A DNA stretch of 45,663 nucleotides from Candidatus Acutalibacter pullistercoris (GTDB lineage Bacteria; Bacillota; Clostridia; Oscillospirales; Acutalibacteraceae), in the NCBI GenBank assembly GCA_019115285.1, contig DXDU01000128.1:1-45663 (forward strand), read 5' to 3'. The notes below the pieces were generated by a model. That model ran no database searches and had not been told where the DNA came from. It worked only from the letters and a program-made list of their open reading frames with translations. Below are positions 20,261 to 29,115 of this stretch, in pieces; position 1 is the first letter of the stretch, and each line of letters begins with the position of its first letter. The position numbers and the translations under genes were made by a program.

Positions 20261-21646
20261 ATGGAACAGAACAGCAATCTGCTGGACCGGATCAAGAGGC
20301 TGCACTTTGTGGGGATCGGGGGCTCTGGCATGTGCCCCATGGCGGAGATCCTCCACCACCAGGGCTATGTCCTCACCGGCTCCGATATCAACGAATCCGA
20401 CACCCTGCAGCGCATCCGGGGCTACGGCATCCCGGTGGCCATGGGCCACAGGGCGGAGAACATCGGCGACGCCCAGTGCGTGGTGTACACCGCCGCCTGC
20501 AAAAAGGACAACCCCGAGCTGGTAGCCGCCCGGGAAAAGGGCATCCCCACCTTAGAACGGGCGGAGATGCTGGGCCTGCTCACCAAGCGCTTCAAGCGCT
20601 GCGTGGCGGTGTCCGGCACCCACGGCAAAACCACCACCACCGCCATGCTCACTCAGATCTTCCTAGAAGGCGGCCTGGATCCCAGCGCTATCATCGGGGG
20701 TAAGCTTCCCCTTCTGGGGGCCAACTCCCGGGTGGGCCACAGCGAGACCATGGTGTGCGAGGCCTGCGAGTACGTGGACTCCTTCCTCCACATCCACCCG
20801 GCGGTGGCGGTGATTCTGAACATCGACGCGGACCACCTGGACTACTTCAAGACCGTGGACAACATCGTCAAGTCCTTCCACCAGTTCGCCACCCAGACTT
20901 CCCAGCTCATCGTGGTCAACGGGGACAACGAAAAGGCCATGGAGTCCGTCCGGGGCCTGACCAACGCCAGAATCGTCACCTTCGGCATGAAGGACACCAA
21001 CGACTACTACCCCACCGAGATGAACGAGGAGGACACCGCCTGCGAGGACTTCACCCTCACTTGCCACGGGGAGAAGCTGGGCCGGGTCAACCTCATCGTC
21101 CCCGGGGAGCACAACATGATGAACGCCGTGGCAGCCGCCGCTGCCGCCCACGCCCTGGGGGTGGCCCCAGAGGCCATCTGCTCCGCCCTGGGCAAGTTCT
21201 CCGGCGTCCACCGCCGGTTCGAGGTCCTGGGCAAGTTCGAGGGCGTCACCGTGGCCGACGACTTCGCCCACCACCCCACCGAGCTCACCGCCGTGCTCAA
21301 CTCCGCGGTGCGTATGGGCTACCGCCAGGTGTGGGCCGTGTTCCAGCCCCACACCTATTCCCGGACCTACAACCTGCTGGAGGACTTCGCCAAAGCCTTG
21401 TCCATCCCCCACCACCTGGTGATGACCGAGATCCTGGCGGTGCGTGAGGAGAACAAGTGGAACATCCACACCAGCGACCTGGCGGCGAAGATCCCCGGCA
21501 GCGTCTGGTTCGACTCCTTCGAGAAGATCGCCGGCTACGTCATGGAGCACGCCCAGCCCGGCGACCTGATCCTCACCCTGGGGGGCGGCGACATCTACAA
21601 GTGCGCCAACCTGATTGTGGAAAAGTACAAGGCCCGGGAGCAGTGA
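20261..21646 (+). CDS. murC: UDP-N-acetylmuramate--L-alanine ligase
   Basis: A 461-residue Mur ligase adding the first amino acid of the peptidoglycan stem peptide, in the cytoplasm. GIGGSGM (about 18) binds the UDP-sugar; the P-loop GTHGKTTTTA (about 117) and NIDADHLDYF (about 187) ATP/Mg motifs, and the C-terminal DDFAHHPTE (about 340) and QPHTYSR are all intact. The ATG at 20261 has SD GAGGAGG at 9 nt; the long in-frame extension upstream runs through the promoter and is not coding. First of three plus-strand genes with short gaps (3 and 17 nt). Confidence 0.96.
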   Translation: MEQNSNLLDRIKRLHFVGIGGSGMCPMAEILHHQGYVLTGSDINESDTLQRIRGYGIPVAMGHRAENIGDAQCVVYTAACKKDNPELVAAREKGIPTLERAEMLGLLTKRFKRCVAVSGTHGKTTTTAMLTQIFLEGGLDPSAIIGGKLPLLGANSRVGHSETMVCEACEYVDSFLHIHPAVAVILNIDADHLDYFKTVDNIVKSFHQFATQTSQLIVVNGDNEKAMESVRGLTNARIVTFGMKDTNDYYPTEMNEEDTACEDFTLTCHGEKLGRVNLIVPGEHNMMNAVAAAAAAHALGVAPEAICSALGKFSGVHRRFEVLGKFEGVTVADDFAHHPTELTAVLNSAVRMGYRQVWAVFQPHTYSRTYNLLEDFAKALSIPHHLVMTEILAVREENKWNIHTSDLAAKIPGSVWFDSFEKIAGYVMEHAQPGDLILTLGGGDIYKCANLIVEKYKAREQ

Positions 21647-21649
21647 CCC

Positions 21650-22039
21650 ATGGTCACCGAAGACTACATTCTGCGCATGATCCAGGACCTGGGCCGGATG
21701 CTGGCCCGTCTCCTGCACAGCGGCGCCCTAGAGCCGGAGGCCTTGTCCCTCCCCCTGGAAGAGACTGAGCCCGCCGTTCTCCCCCTGCTGGAGGAGCTGC
21801 GCCGCCAGTGCGACCTGGGGCAGATCAACCAAGCGGAGGACCGCCTCTTTGCGGAAGTGGACTTCTCCGACCCGGCCACCCTCCCCACGGTGCTGGGTTT
21901 CTACCAGTACCTGAACCACTACACCGACCGCCAGCTGGAATCCTGGGACTACTCCCGGGAAGAGATCTTCGACGGCCTGCGGGACTGCGCCGTCTGCTAC
22001 GGCGCCGACCCCCAGCTGGCAGAGGCTTTCCGCCCCTGA
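21650..22039 (+). CDS. DUF6483-like family protein
   Basis: A 129-residue helical, acidic protein that begins VTEDYILRMIQDLGRMLARLL, the opening of a family (DUF6483-like) frequent in Clostridia with unknown function. It also shows INQAEDRLFAEVDFSDPATLPTVLGFYQYLN (about 64-95, in parts). It starts 3 nt after the murC stop, without room for its own promoter, so it is read with murC. No membrane span or signal peptide. Confidence 0.7.
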   Translation: MVTEDYILRMIQDLGRMLARLLHSGALEPEALSLPLEETEPAVLPLLEELRRQCDLGQINQAEDRLFAEVDFSDPATLPTVLGFYQYLNHYTDRQLESWDYSREEIFDGLRDCAVCYGADPQLAEAFRP

Positions 22040-22056
22040 CGGGAGAAAGGAAGCGT

Positions 22057-22863
22057 ATGATCAAAGCCTTGTTTTTCGACGTGGACGGCACCTTGCTGGA
22101 CCACAGCCCAGAGGGAGGCAGCCGCATGCCGGACTCCACCCGGCGCTCCCTCCGCCTGGTGGGGGAGAAAGGCATCTTCTCCTTTGTGGCCAGCGGCCGC
22201 ATCCCCAGCTGGGTCACCTTCTTGGGGGACCTGTACCCCTTCGACGGCTACCTCAGCGTCAACGGCCAGTACGCCATAGACCGTTCCGGCCAGGTCCTGT
22301 ACCAGTCCCCCCACTGCCCGGAGGACATCCTCCAGCTGGTGGAGCTGGTCCGCCAGGACCCCTTCCCCTGCCTGATCATCGAGGAGAAGGAATGCTTCTC
22401 CGTGGCCCCCTCCCCCCTCATCGACCAGCACTTCGCCTGGGCCAGCCTTCCCCCGCCCCCGGTCTACGACCCCGCCCGGCTCCGGGACCACCCCGTCCTC
22501 CAGTTCTGCCTGTACATGACGAAGGAGGAAGGCGCCCGGCGCCTGGCCCCCCTCCAGCACGTGGAGATCACCTCCGCCGGCGGCGAGATCCTGGACGTGA
22601 TCCCCAAAGGCGGCGGCAAAGAGGTGGGCATCGCCGCCGTGGCCCAGCGCTTCGGCTGGAAGCGGGAGGAGATCATGGTCTTCGGCGACGGGGACAACGA
22701 CTGCCGCATGCTCTCCTGGGCGGGCACCGGCGTGGCCCTGGGCAACGGCACCCCCGCCGCCAAAGCCGCCGCGGACTACGTCACCGCCCCCATCGGAGAA
22801 GACGGCATCCAGAAAGCCCTCCTCCACTTCGGCCTCCTCACCCCGAAAGATCTTACTACATAA
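22057..22863 (+). CDS. HAD-superfamily hydrolase, Cof type
   Basis: A 268-residue phosphatase of the Cof/YbjI/YkrA type (HAD class IIB), acting on sugar phosphates or similar small molecules; the substrate cannot be read from sequence. Motif I DVDGTLLD (9-16, nucleophile Asp), motif II SGR (about 49), motif III Lys near KGGGKEVG (about 188) and motif IV FGDGDNDCRML (about 209) are intact. SD GAAAGGAAG at 6 nt before ATG. Third gene of the murC operon, ending at a hairpin terminator. The last 9 codons and the terminator recur at 23155-23211. Confidence 0.93.
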   Translation: MIKALFFDVDGTLLDHSPEGGSRMPDSTRRSLRLVGEKGIFSFVASGRIPSWVTFLGDLYPFDGYLSVNGQYAIDRSGQVLYQSPHCPEDILQLVELVRQDPFPCLIIEEKECFSVAPSPLIDQHFAWASLPPPPVYDPARLRDHPVLQFCLYMTKEEGARRLAPLQHVEITSAGGEILDVIPKGGGKEVGIAAVAQRFGWKREEIMVFGDGDNDCRMLSWAGTGVALGNGTPAAKAAADYVTAPIGEDGIQKALLHFGLLTPKDLTT

Positions 22864-22893
22864 AAAAAGCCCCCTCGGGGCTTTTTCTTTTTC
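22836..22893 (+). repeat. Direct repeat copy 1: HAD gene 3' end plus terminator
   Basis: Contains the last nine codons of the HAD gene and its terminator. It recurs as 23155-23211 with a few substitutions and small indels; the second copy still encodes a similar tail (LTPEDLAT then stop against LTPKDLTT). The two copies flank 22894-23154. Confidence 0.85.
22864..22886 (+). terminator. Terminator of the murC operon
   Basis: Stem AGCCCC/GGGGCT (22868-22873 with 22877-22882) with A-T extension and T-run 22882-22886 followed by more T's. Confidence 0.85.
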
Positions 22894-23154
22894 CCAACAC
22901 ACCCAGCGCCTTTCCTTGATCGGCCCTCCCTTGCCGCCCAAAAAGCGTTTTGCAGCTGTTTTTTCGAACGAGCTAGCCAAATTATTAACTTATGTAAACT
23001 AGCTCCGAATGCCCAGACACACCCGGCCACGTTCGTGTTTTATGTTAACTTGTCCAACCTCTCTTGCAGCTAGCAGCCGCCTTGCAGCCGTTTTTTCCGG
23101 CCGGATTCACCCCACGCAGTCTTATGTAAACTTAATCCAGCTCCCCCTCTGCCA
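22894..23154. other. AT-richer gene-free island between the two direct repeats
   Basis: No supported ORF. Clearly lower in G+C than the surroundings. It contains three variants of a TTATGTAAACT motif (about 22989-22999, 23039-23049 as TTATGTTAACT, and 23122-23132) and two of TTGCAGC[T/C]GTTTTTTC (about 22951-22966 and 23082-23097). It may be the relic of a small mobile element or the scar of one. Confidence 0.5.
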
Positions 23155-23211
23155 CCTCACCCCAGAAGATCTTGCTACATAACAGAAAGCCCCTCGGGGC
23201 TTTTTCTTCCC
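23155..23211 (+). repeat. Direct repeat copy 2: HAD gene 3' end plus terminator
   Basis: Near-identical to 22836-22893, including stop codon, hairpin (23188-23201) and T-run, but with no gene body in front of it. Confidence 0.85.
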
Positions 23212-23222
23212 TTCACGCCTAC

Positions 23223-23253
23223 AAAAAAGCGGGCCCTTTTCCAGGGTCCGCTT
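23223..23253 (-). terminator. mreB terminator
   Basis: Imperfect GC stem (23248-23253 with 23227-23232, inner AGGG/CCCT pairing) followed by TTTTTT on the minus strand; 13 nt after the mreB stop. Confidence 0.85.
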
Positions 23254-23266
23254 TCGCTTTGCTCGA

Positions 23267-24292
23267 TCAGGTGTACGCCACCAGGGGGTTGAGCTTCCCA
23301 TGCCCCCGGCTGTCGATCTTGTCGATGTACTTGATGGCCTTCCCGGCCCCCAGCACCACACAGTTCTCCGGGTTGTCGAAGGTGACCACCGGGATCTTGG
23401 TCTTTTTCGAGAGCAGGGTGGAGAACCCATACAGGCTTGCCGACCCGCCGGTGAGATAGATCCCGTCGGTGAAGATGTCCGCCAGCAGCTCCGGCGGGGT
23501 CTCTTCCAGAGTCTCCTGCACCGTGCGCACAATGGAGATAGCCGGCTCGATCAATGCCTCGATCATCTCGTCAGAGTTCATCACCACCGTCTCCGGCAAG
23601 CCGGTCATGGCGTGGCGTCCCTTGAGCAGGAAGGTCTCCAGCTTCTTCCTGGGGTAGGCGCAGCCAATGGCGATCTTGGCCTCCTCCGCCATCCTGTCCC
23701 CAATGAGAAGGTTGAACTTCTTGCGCACGTACTTCACAATGGCGTCGTTAAAGTTGGCCCCGGCAATGTGGGTAGAGTTGGCGATGGCAATGCCGTTTAG
23801 GGAGATCACCGCCATGTCGGCGGCCCCCTCGCCAATGTCCACGATCATGGTGCCGTGGGGCTCGGCGATGTCCACCCCCGCGCCGATGGCCGCCGCCACC
23901 GGCTCCTCGATCAGGCACACCTTCCGCACTCCCGCCGCAGTGATGGCGTCCACCACCGCCCGCTTCTCCACCTCGGTAATGCCGCAGGGGACGCTGACCA
24001 CCACCCGGGGCATAAACATCCGGCTGCCGCTGACCTGCTTTAAATAGTGGCTGATCAGCAGCTCCGCCATGGAGAAGTCGGAGATGACCCCGTTATTCAA
24101 GGGGCGGCACACGGTGATCCGGTCCGAGGTGCGCCCCAGCATGTCGTAGGCTTCCGACCCAATGGCGATCACTTCGTCGGTGGCGTTGTCCACCGCCAGA
24201 ATAGAGGGCTCGCTGAGGACGATGCCCTTCCCGTCCAGATAGATCTTAAACCGGGAGGTCCCCAGGTCAATGGCAATATCCGTTCCGATCAT
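23267..24292 (-). CDS. mreB: Rod shape-determining actin homologue MreB/Mbl
   Basis: A 341-residue bacterial actin that organises lateral wall synthesis at the membrane. Phosphate-1 IAIDLGTSRFKIYL (6-20), connect-1, phosphate-2 MIVDIGEGAADMAVISL (about 150) and adenosine motif IYLTGGSASLYG (about 295) are all present. The usual LGTANT is LGTSRF here, a divergence seen in Mbl-like paralogues. It stands alone without mreCD, with its own promoter and terminator. The start ATG has SD GAGGTGA. Confidence 0.93.
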   Translation of the reverse strand: MIGTDIAIDLGTSRFKIYLDGKGIVLSEPSILAVDNATDEVIAIGSEAYDMLGRTSDRITVCRPLNNGVISDFSMAELLISHYLKQVSGSRMFMPRVVVSVPCGITEVEKRAVVDAITAAGVRKVCLIEEPVAAAIGAGVDIAEPHGTMIVDIGEGAADMAVISLNGIAIANSTHIAGANFNDAIVKYVRKKFNLLIGDRMAEEAKIAIGCAYPRKKLETFLLKGRHAMTGLPETVVMNSDEMIEALIEPAISIVRTVQETLEETPPELLADIFTDGIYLTGGSASLYGFSTLLSKKTKIPVVTFDNPENCVVLGAGKAIKYIDKIDSRGHGKLNPLVAYT

Positions 24293-24344
24293 GCTTCACC
24301 TCATCCTATCGTCGCGCAGAATCTCCTAAAGGGGCGCTCCTTTT

Positions 24345-24373
24345 ATTATACAGCTTCTCCCCGCCTTTTTCAA
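24345..24373 (-). promoter_or_regulatory. mreB promoter
   Basis: Minus strand -35 TTGAAA (24368-24373), 17-nt spacer, -10 TATAAT (24345-24350). Arranged back to back with the GNAT promoter at 24390. Confidence 0.8.
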
Positions 24374-24389
24374 CAGGGGAAATGCTTCC

Positions 24390-24418
24390 TTGCCTTTTCT
24401 TTCCCAGCGTGCTATAGT
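24390..24418 (+). promoter_or_regulatory. Promoter of the GNAT gene
   Basis: -35 TTGCCT (24390-24395), 17-nt spacer, -10 TATAGT (24413-24418) preceded by TGC (extended -10). Confidence 0.75.
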
Positions 24419-24449
24419 AAAGACAATTTTTCACAAAGGAGGAAGCTGC

Positions 24450-25004
24450 ATGACATCCTTTCCCCAGTCCTTCCAGGGCAAGACCCAAACCTTTACCCTC
24501 CGCCTGCCCCAGGTAGAGGACGCCGCTGCTCTTATCGCCTACATGGAGGTCATCGACCGGGAGACCACCTTCCTGTCCCGAGAGCCCGGGGAGTTCGCCC
24601 AGAACGTCACCCTGGAAAAGGAGCAGGCCTTCCTCCGCTCCTGCCTGGAGGACGAGGGCCAGCTGTTCCTCATCGCCTTCGACGAAGCTGGCTCCATCGC
24701 CGCCACCTGCAACTGTTCGTCCATGGCCCACCGGCAGCGCTACCGCCACCGGGCGGAGCTGGCCATCTCCGTCAAACAGGCCTACTGGCGCCAGGGCCTG
24801 GGCCGCCGGATGATGGAGCTGCTGGAGGCTTGGGCCAAAACCCACGGCGTCGAAAAGCTCTCCCTGGAGGTGGACACCCAGAACACCCGGGCCATCGGCC
24901 TGTACCTGCGCCAGGGCTTCACCGTAGAGGGCACCCTGCGCCACGCCGCCAAACTGGCCGGCGGCTCCTACCGGGACTACTACGCCATGGCCAAATTCCT
25001 GTAA
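24450..25004 (+). CDS. GNAT-family N-acetyltransferase
   Basis: A 184-residue acetyl-CoA-dependent transferase of the GNAT fold, closest in style to RimJ/RimL or YiiD-like small-molecule/protein acetylases; acceptor unknown. The acetyl-CoA pyrophosphate loop QAYWRQGLGRRMMELLEAWA (about 110-130, motif A Q/RxxGxG/A) and motif B VDTQNTRAIGLYLRQGF (about 146-162) are clear. The ATG at 24450 has SD AAAGGAGG at 7 nt. Single gene with promoter and terminator, divergent from mreB. Confidence 0.93.
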   Translation: MTSFPQSFQGKTQTFTLRLPQVEDAAALIAYMEVIDRETTFLSREPGEFAQNVTLEKEQAFLRSCLEDEGQLFLIAFDEAGSIAATCNCSSMAHRQRYRHRAELAISVKQAYWRQGLGRRMMELLEAWAKTHGVEKLSLEVDTQNTRAIGLYLRQGFTVEGTLRHAAKLAGGSYRDYYAMAKFL

Positions 25005-25011
25005 CTCCCCC

Positions 25012-25038
25012 GCCGCCCCCACCCGGGCGGCTTTTTTT
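25012..25038 (+). terminator. Terminator after the GNAT gene
   Basis: 7-bp stem GCCGCCC/GGGCGGC (25012-25018 with 25025-25031) followed by seven T's that run into the last codons of the converging recD2 gene. Confidence 0.9.
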
Positions 25039-27250
25039 ATTCCTCCTCCCTTGTAAGGAAGTATTTCAGCCCCGTATAGCGCCGGGTCTTTCTGTCGTTT
25101 TCTATCATGGCGGCCAGCACCTCCCGCCGGCCCACCAGGATCAGCAGCTGCTTGGCCCGGGTGACCCCGGTGTACAGCAGGTTCCGGTAGCACAGCTGGG
25201 CGGGCACCCGCAGCAAGGGCATCACCACCGCGGTGAACTCGTTGCCCTGGCTCTTGTGCACGGTGACGGCGTACGCCGGCTCCAGCTCCGAGGCGGCGTG
25301 GTCGAAGTCGTACAGCACGTTCTTGTCATCGATGCGCACCTCGATGGCCCCCGCAGCCCGGTCAATGCGGGTGACAACCCCCATGTCCCCGTTGAAGACC
25401 CCTTCCCCGCTGGTGTCGTCATCCTTGGTCCAGGGGAGCTTATAGTCGTTCTTCACCTGCATCACCTTGTCCCCCAGGCGAAACAAGTTCCCCCGGATCT
25501 TCACCTCCGCCTTGCCCTTTTCCGGGGGATTGACCGCCTCCCGCAGGAGCTTGTTCAGCTCTCCCGTCCCCAGTTCCCCCTTCCGCCCGGGGCACAGCAC
25601 CTGGATGTCCGACACACTGGAGTACCCGTAGCTTCTGGGCAGCCGCTGGGCGCACAGGGACACAATGAGCCGGGCCGCCTGCTCCGGGTCCTCCTGGGGC
25701 AGGAAGAAGAAATCGCTGTCGTGCCGGCGCAGCTCAGGCAGGTGCCCCTCCACAATCCGGTGGGCGCTGAGTACAATCAGGCTCTCCTGGGACTGCCGGA
25801 AAATCTCCTTGAGCTCCACCGTGGGGAACAGCCCGGAGGCCATCAGGTCCCCCAGCACGTTGCCCGCCCCCACGCTGGGCAGCTGGTCCTTGTCCCCCAC
25901 CAGGATCAGCCTGCAGGACAGGGGCAGGGCCCGCAGCACGCTCTCAAACACATAGGCGTCCACCATGGACAGCTCGTCGATGACCAAGCAGTCGCACTCC
26001 AGGGGATTGCGCTCGTTTCTGGTGAACACCGGCCGGTCCTGCTCGTCCCAGTCCACCTGGAGCATCCGGTGGATGGTCTTGGCCTCCTCCCCGGTGAGCT
26101 CGCTCATGCGCTTGGCCGCCCGGCCGGTGGGCGCCGCCAGAAACACCTTCTCCCCCGCCTCCTTCAGCAGGTGGATGATGGCGTTGAGGGTGGTAGTCTT
26201 GCCGGTGCCGGGCCCGCCGGTGAGCAGCAGCACGCCTTGCTCCATGGCCGCCCGGATGGCCTCCTTCTGCTTGTCCGCGTAGCGGATGCCCCGCTCCTCC
26301 TCAATCTCCCGGATCTTCACATCCGCCCCGCCCAGAGGGTTGGGGGGCATGCGGAGCATGGCCTTCATCCTGGCGGCGATGTAAGACTCGCACAGGTGCT
26401 GCTGCTGCAAGAAGAGAAAGGTCTTTCCCCCGATCTCCTCCCGCCCCAGGGACAGGTTCTCGCACAGCTGGTAGATGGCGTCCTCCACCAGCTCCGGCTC
26501 CACCTGGAGGGTGGCGGCCGCCGCGGCCCGAAGCTTGTCCTGGGGCAGGCAGGTGTGGCCGTTGTCCAGGTTGTGCCGGAGCACGTACAGCACCCCGGCC
26601 TGCAGCCGCCCCCAGTCGTCCCGGGGCTTCTCCACCGACTCCGCGATGCTGTCCGCCACGGGAAAGCTCAGCCCGATCTCCGGGTCGCACAGGCAGTAGG
26701 GGTCCTCCTGGATGCAGCTCACTGACTGGTTGCCGTACTGCTTCCACACCAGCACCGCCGACTCCGGGGACACCCCGTACCCCCCTAAAAAGGTCATCAG
26801 CTCCCGGATGCCGTACACCCGGTTGAGCTCCGCCCCGATCTCCCTGGCCTTTTCCAGGGTGATGCCCTTCACCTGGGCCAGCCGCTCCGGCTCCTGCTCC
26901 ATCACTTCCAGCGACTTGGCCCCGAAGGTCTGTATGATCCTCCTGGCCATGGCGGGGCCCACGCCCTTCACCGCCCCGGAGGAAAGGTACTTGAGCATGG
27001 CCGCGGTGGTGGCGGGCCTGGCCCGGTCGAAGGCCTGGGCCATAAACTGCTCCCCGTAGGTGGGGTGCTCTCCCCAGGTGCCGTACACCCGCAGCTCCTC
27101 CCCCTCGCTCACAAAGGGGAAGGCCCCCACCACCGTCACCAGGTCCCCCTGGGGCGTGGCCAGCTGCAGCACCGTGTATTGGTTTTTCTCGTTGTGGTAC
27201 TGCACCTCTTCCACCGCCCCGGTGAGTTCCAACAGTCCCTGTTCCTCCAA
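25037..27250 (-). CDS. recD2: ATP-dependent DNA helicase RecD2
   Basis: A 737-residue SF1B 5'-3' helicase of the stand-alone RecD2 family, used in replication-fork and repair processes. An N-terminal OB/HhH region (about 80-200, with GVGPAMARRIIQTFG) precedes the helicase core: motif I LTGGPGTGKTTTLNA (about 340), motif II DELSMVDAY, motif III GDKDQLPSVGAGNVLGDL, and VTVHKSQGNEF with GVTRAKQLLILVG at the C-terminus. A TTG start (27248-27250) is chosen because it lies 9 nt from a full SD AAAGGAGG that follows the upstream gene's stop; longer in-frame readings overlap that gene. Second gene of a two-gene operon. Confidence 0.96.
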   Translation of the reverse strand: MEEQGLLELTGAVEEVQYHNEKNQYTVLQLATPQGDLVTVVGAFPFVSEGEELRVYGTWGEHPTYGEQFMAQAFDRARPATTAAMLKYLSSGAVKGVGPAMARRIIQTFGAKSLEVMEQEPERLAQVKGITLEKAREIGAELNRVYGIRELMTFLGGYGVSPESAVLVWKQYGNQSVSCIQEDPYCLCDPEIGLSFPVADSIAESVEKPRDDWGRLQAGVLYVLRHNLDNGHTCLPQDKLRAAAAATLQVEPELVEDAIYQLCENLSLGREEIGGKTFLFLQQQHLCESYIAARMKAMLRMPPNPLGGADVKIREIEEERGIRYADKQKEAIRAAMEQGVLLLTGGPGTGKTTTLNAIIHLLKEAGEKVFLAAPTGRAAKRMSELTGEEAKTIHRMLQVDWDEQDRPVFTRNERNPLECDCLVIDELSMVDAYVFESVLRALPLSCRLILVGDKDQLPSVGAGNVLGDLMASGLFPTVELKEIFRQSQESLIVLSAHRIVEGHLPELRRHDSDFFFLPQEDPEQAARLIVSLCAQRLPRSYGYSSVSDIQVLCPGRKGELGTGELNKLLREAVNPPEKGKAEVKIRGNLFRLGDKVMQVKNDYKLPWTKDDDTSGEGVFNGDMGVVTRIDRAAGAIEVRIDDKNVLYDFDHAASELEPAYAVTVHKSQGNEFTAVVMPLLRVPAQLCYRNLLYTGVTRAKQLLILVGRREVLAAMIENDRKTRRYTGLKYFLTREEE

Positions 27251-27267
27251 GTCAGCCGTCCTCCTTT

Positions 27268-27624
27268 TCAGGCGTTCTCGCCCTCTTCTTCCGCGCTCTC
27301 TATATGATACACCAGATCTTCCCGTTTGCAAACCACCAAACCCGGGTACTGCAAAGAAAGGTACCGGCAGATCCGCTCCACCTCTGGGTCCTCCTCCCGG
27401 TTCAGGCAGATCAGCCTGCAGGGCCCTTCCAGGTCAAGCCACCGCAGCCGCTCGGCCCCGGCCCGCACCGCAGCCTCGCAGTCCTCCGGCCCCTGGGGCG
27501 CCACCACCAGGGCGAAGGCCCGCCTGGTGTCCGGCTTCCTCCACCAAAAGGCGATGACCCGCCCCAGCTCCGTCACCCCGAACACCATGAGCACCGCGCA
27601 CACCACGCACATCACTGTCTCCAC
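27268..27624 (-). CDS. Small membrane-anchored protein of unknown function
   Basis: A 118-residue protein with one N-terminal hydrophobic helix (about 5-27, VMCVVCAVLMVFGVTEL) followed by WWRKPDTRRAF and an alpha/beta cytoplasmic domain (FALVVAPQGPEDCEAAVRAGAERL, then GPCRLICLNREEDPEVERICRYLS, in parts). GTG 27622-27624 is favoured by its SD GGAGGTG at 6 nt over a GTG five codons upstream. It is placed 17 nt before recD2; no known link in function. Confidence 0.65.
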   Translation of the reverse strand: METVMCVVCAVLMVFGVTELGRVIAFWWRKPDTRRAFALVVAPQGPEDCEAAVRAGAERLRWLDLEGPCRLICLNREEDPEVERICRYLSLQYPGLVVCKREDLVYHIESAEEEGENA

Positions 27625-27683
27625 AGGGCTCACCTCCACCCTATCCTATGGAGGCCCCACCCCGCCGGTACCTTGTCCCCTGC

Positions 27684-27715
27684 AAAAAGCCCCTTTCCCG
27701 CAGCGGGAAAGGGGC
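27684..27715 (-). terminator. metK terminator
   Basis: Perfect 12-bp stem (27704-27715 with 27689-27700, loop CTG on the minus strand) followed by TTTTT (27684-27688). Confidence 0.95.
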
Positions 27716-27726
27716 GCCCCAAGGGC

Positions 27727-28902
27727 TTATTGCACCGCGTTCAGCAGCTCTTCCACCCGGTCGGTGTTCTCCCAGGGCACGCCCAGGTCCTCCCGGCCCA
27801 TGTGGCCGTAGGCCGCCAACTGCCGGTAGATGGGCCGCCGCAGGTCCAGGGTGTTGATGATAGCCGTGGGCCGCAGGTCGAAGACCTGCTGCACCGCCTG
27901 GGCCAGCTTCTCGTCAGACACCGTCCCCGTGCCGAAGGTGTCCACCATAATGGACACAGGCCGGGCCACCCCGATGGCGTAGGCCAGCTCCACCTCGCAG
28001 CGACGGGCCAGCCCCGCCGCCACAATGTTCTTGGCCACCCACCGGGCGGCGTAGGCCGCGGACCGGTCCACCTTGGTGGGGTCCTTGCCGGAGAAGCACC
28101 CGCCCCCGTGGCGGCCGTACCCACCATAGGTGTCCACAATGATCTTCCGCCCGGTCAGGCCGGAGTCCCCCACAGGCCCGCCGATGACGAACCGCCCTGT
28201 GGGGTTGATGTAGATCCTGGTCTGCTGGTCCACAAGCTCTGCGGGCACCACCGGCCGGATCACGTACTTTACCATGTCCTTCTTCAGCTTGTCCAGCTTC
28301 ACGTCCTCGTCGTGCTGGGTGGAGATCACAATGGCGTCGATGCGCTTGACCTGCTCCCCGTCGTACTCCACGGTGACCTGGGTCTTCCCGTCGGGCCGCA
28401 GGTACTTCAGGGTGCCGTCCTTGCGCACCTGGGCCAGCTGCCGGGCCAGCTTGTGAGACAGGGAAATGGCCAGGGGCATGTACTCCGGGGTCTCGTCGCA
28501 GGCGTAGCCGAACATCATGCCCTGGTCCCCGGCGCCGGTCAGGCTGTTCTCGTCAGTCTCCCCGTTCTTGGCCTCCAGGGACTGGTTCACCCCCATGGCG
28601 ATGTCCGGGCTCTGGGTGTTGATGGAGGTGAGCACCCCGCAGGTGTTGCCGTCAAAGCCGCACTTGGGGTCGTTGTAGCCGATGTCGTTGACCACCTGCC
28701 GCACAATGCCGGGAATGTCCACATAACAAGAGGTGGTGATCTCCCCCATCACGTGGATGACCCCTGTGGTAGCCGTGGTCTCGCAGGCCACGTGGGCCTC
28801 CGGGTCCTTCTCCAGGATGGCGTCCAGAATGGCGTCGGACACCTGGTCGCAGATTTTGTCAGGATGACCTTCCGTCACGGATTCCGAAGTAAACAATTTC
28901 AT
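27727..28902 (-). CDS. metK: S-adenosylmethionine synthetase
   Basis: A 391-residue enzyme making SAM from methionine and ATP. The N-terminal [20 protein letters not shown], the [16 protein letters not shown] methionine loop (about 115), [23 protein letters not shown] stretch ([20 protein letters not shown], about 245) and [19 protein letters not shown] (about 270) are all canonical. Length is normal. SD AAAGGAG at 8 nt. It is controlled by the SAM-I riboswitch in its leader, so it is shut off when SAM is plentiful; together with metY it belongs to the methionine circuit of this cell. Confidence 0.98.
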   Translation of the reverse strand: MKLFTSESVTEGHPDKICDQVSDAILDAILEKDPEAHVACETTATTGVIHVMGEITTSCYVDIPGIVRQVVNDIGYNDPKCGFDGNTCGVLTSINTQSPDIAMGVNQSLEAKNGETDENSLTGAGDQGMMFGYACDETPEYMPLAISLSHKLARQLAQVRKDGTLKYLRPDGKTQVTVEYDGEQVKRIDAIVISTQHDEDVKLDKLKKDMVKYVIRPVVPAELVDQQTRIYINPTGRFVIGGPVGDSGLTGRKIIVDTYGGYGRHGGGCFSGKDPTKVDRSAAYAARWVAKNIVAAGLARRCEVELAYAIGVARPVSIMVDTFGTGTVSDEKLAQAVQQVFDLRPTAIINTLDLRRPIYRQLAAYGHMGREDLGVPWENTDRVEELLNAVQ

Positions 28903-28936
28903 AAGGCAAACTCCTTTCGTGTGATGTCATCTCCCT

Positions 28937-29090
28937 AAAAAGAAAAGGACCGCTCGAAAAACGAGGGTCCCAAAAACCTCATCTTTCGGTTCTCACCGCA
29001 GGAATTGGCACCTTGCTTCCAGAAGATCGCTCAACTGTTCCGCAGGTTGCCGGGCATCACAGGGCCTGTCCCTCCGCCTCTCTTGATAAG
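28937..29090 (-). promoter_or_regulatory. SAM-I (S-box) riboswitch of metK with terminator platform
   Basis: On the minus strand the aptamer (29090 down to 28978) starts CTTATCAAGAGAGGCGGAGG, followed by the core GCCCGGCAACC and GGTGCCAATTCC, and closes P1 with GATGAG. All are conserved S-box parts. The expression platform is a stem (28966-28970 with 28947-28951, inner CTCG/CGAG) followed by TTTTCTTTTT at 28937-28946. SAM binding should favour the terminator. Confidence 0.97.
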
Positions 29091-29115
29091 GAGATATTCA
29101 CTTTGTCAAGAAGGG

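Noticed and set aside
22894-23154. CRISPR-like or phase-variable repeat array
   Set aside because: The TTATGTAAACT-type motifs are only three, irregularly spaced and diverged, and no invertase or cas gene is nearby.
24047-26725. 892-codon plus-strand open reading frame
   Set aside because: It is antisense to mreB, the GNAT promoter region and recD2. In this high-GC sequence long stop-free antisense frames are common; it has no SD and a low-complexity Leu/Gly/His/Pro-rich product.
27304-28938. 544-codon plus-strand open reading frame
   Set aside because: Antisense to metK and its leader; repetitive His/Gly/Pro/Leu composition, no start signal and no recognisable domain.
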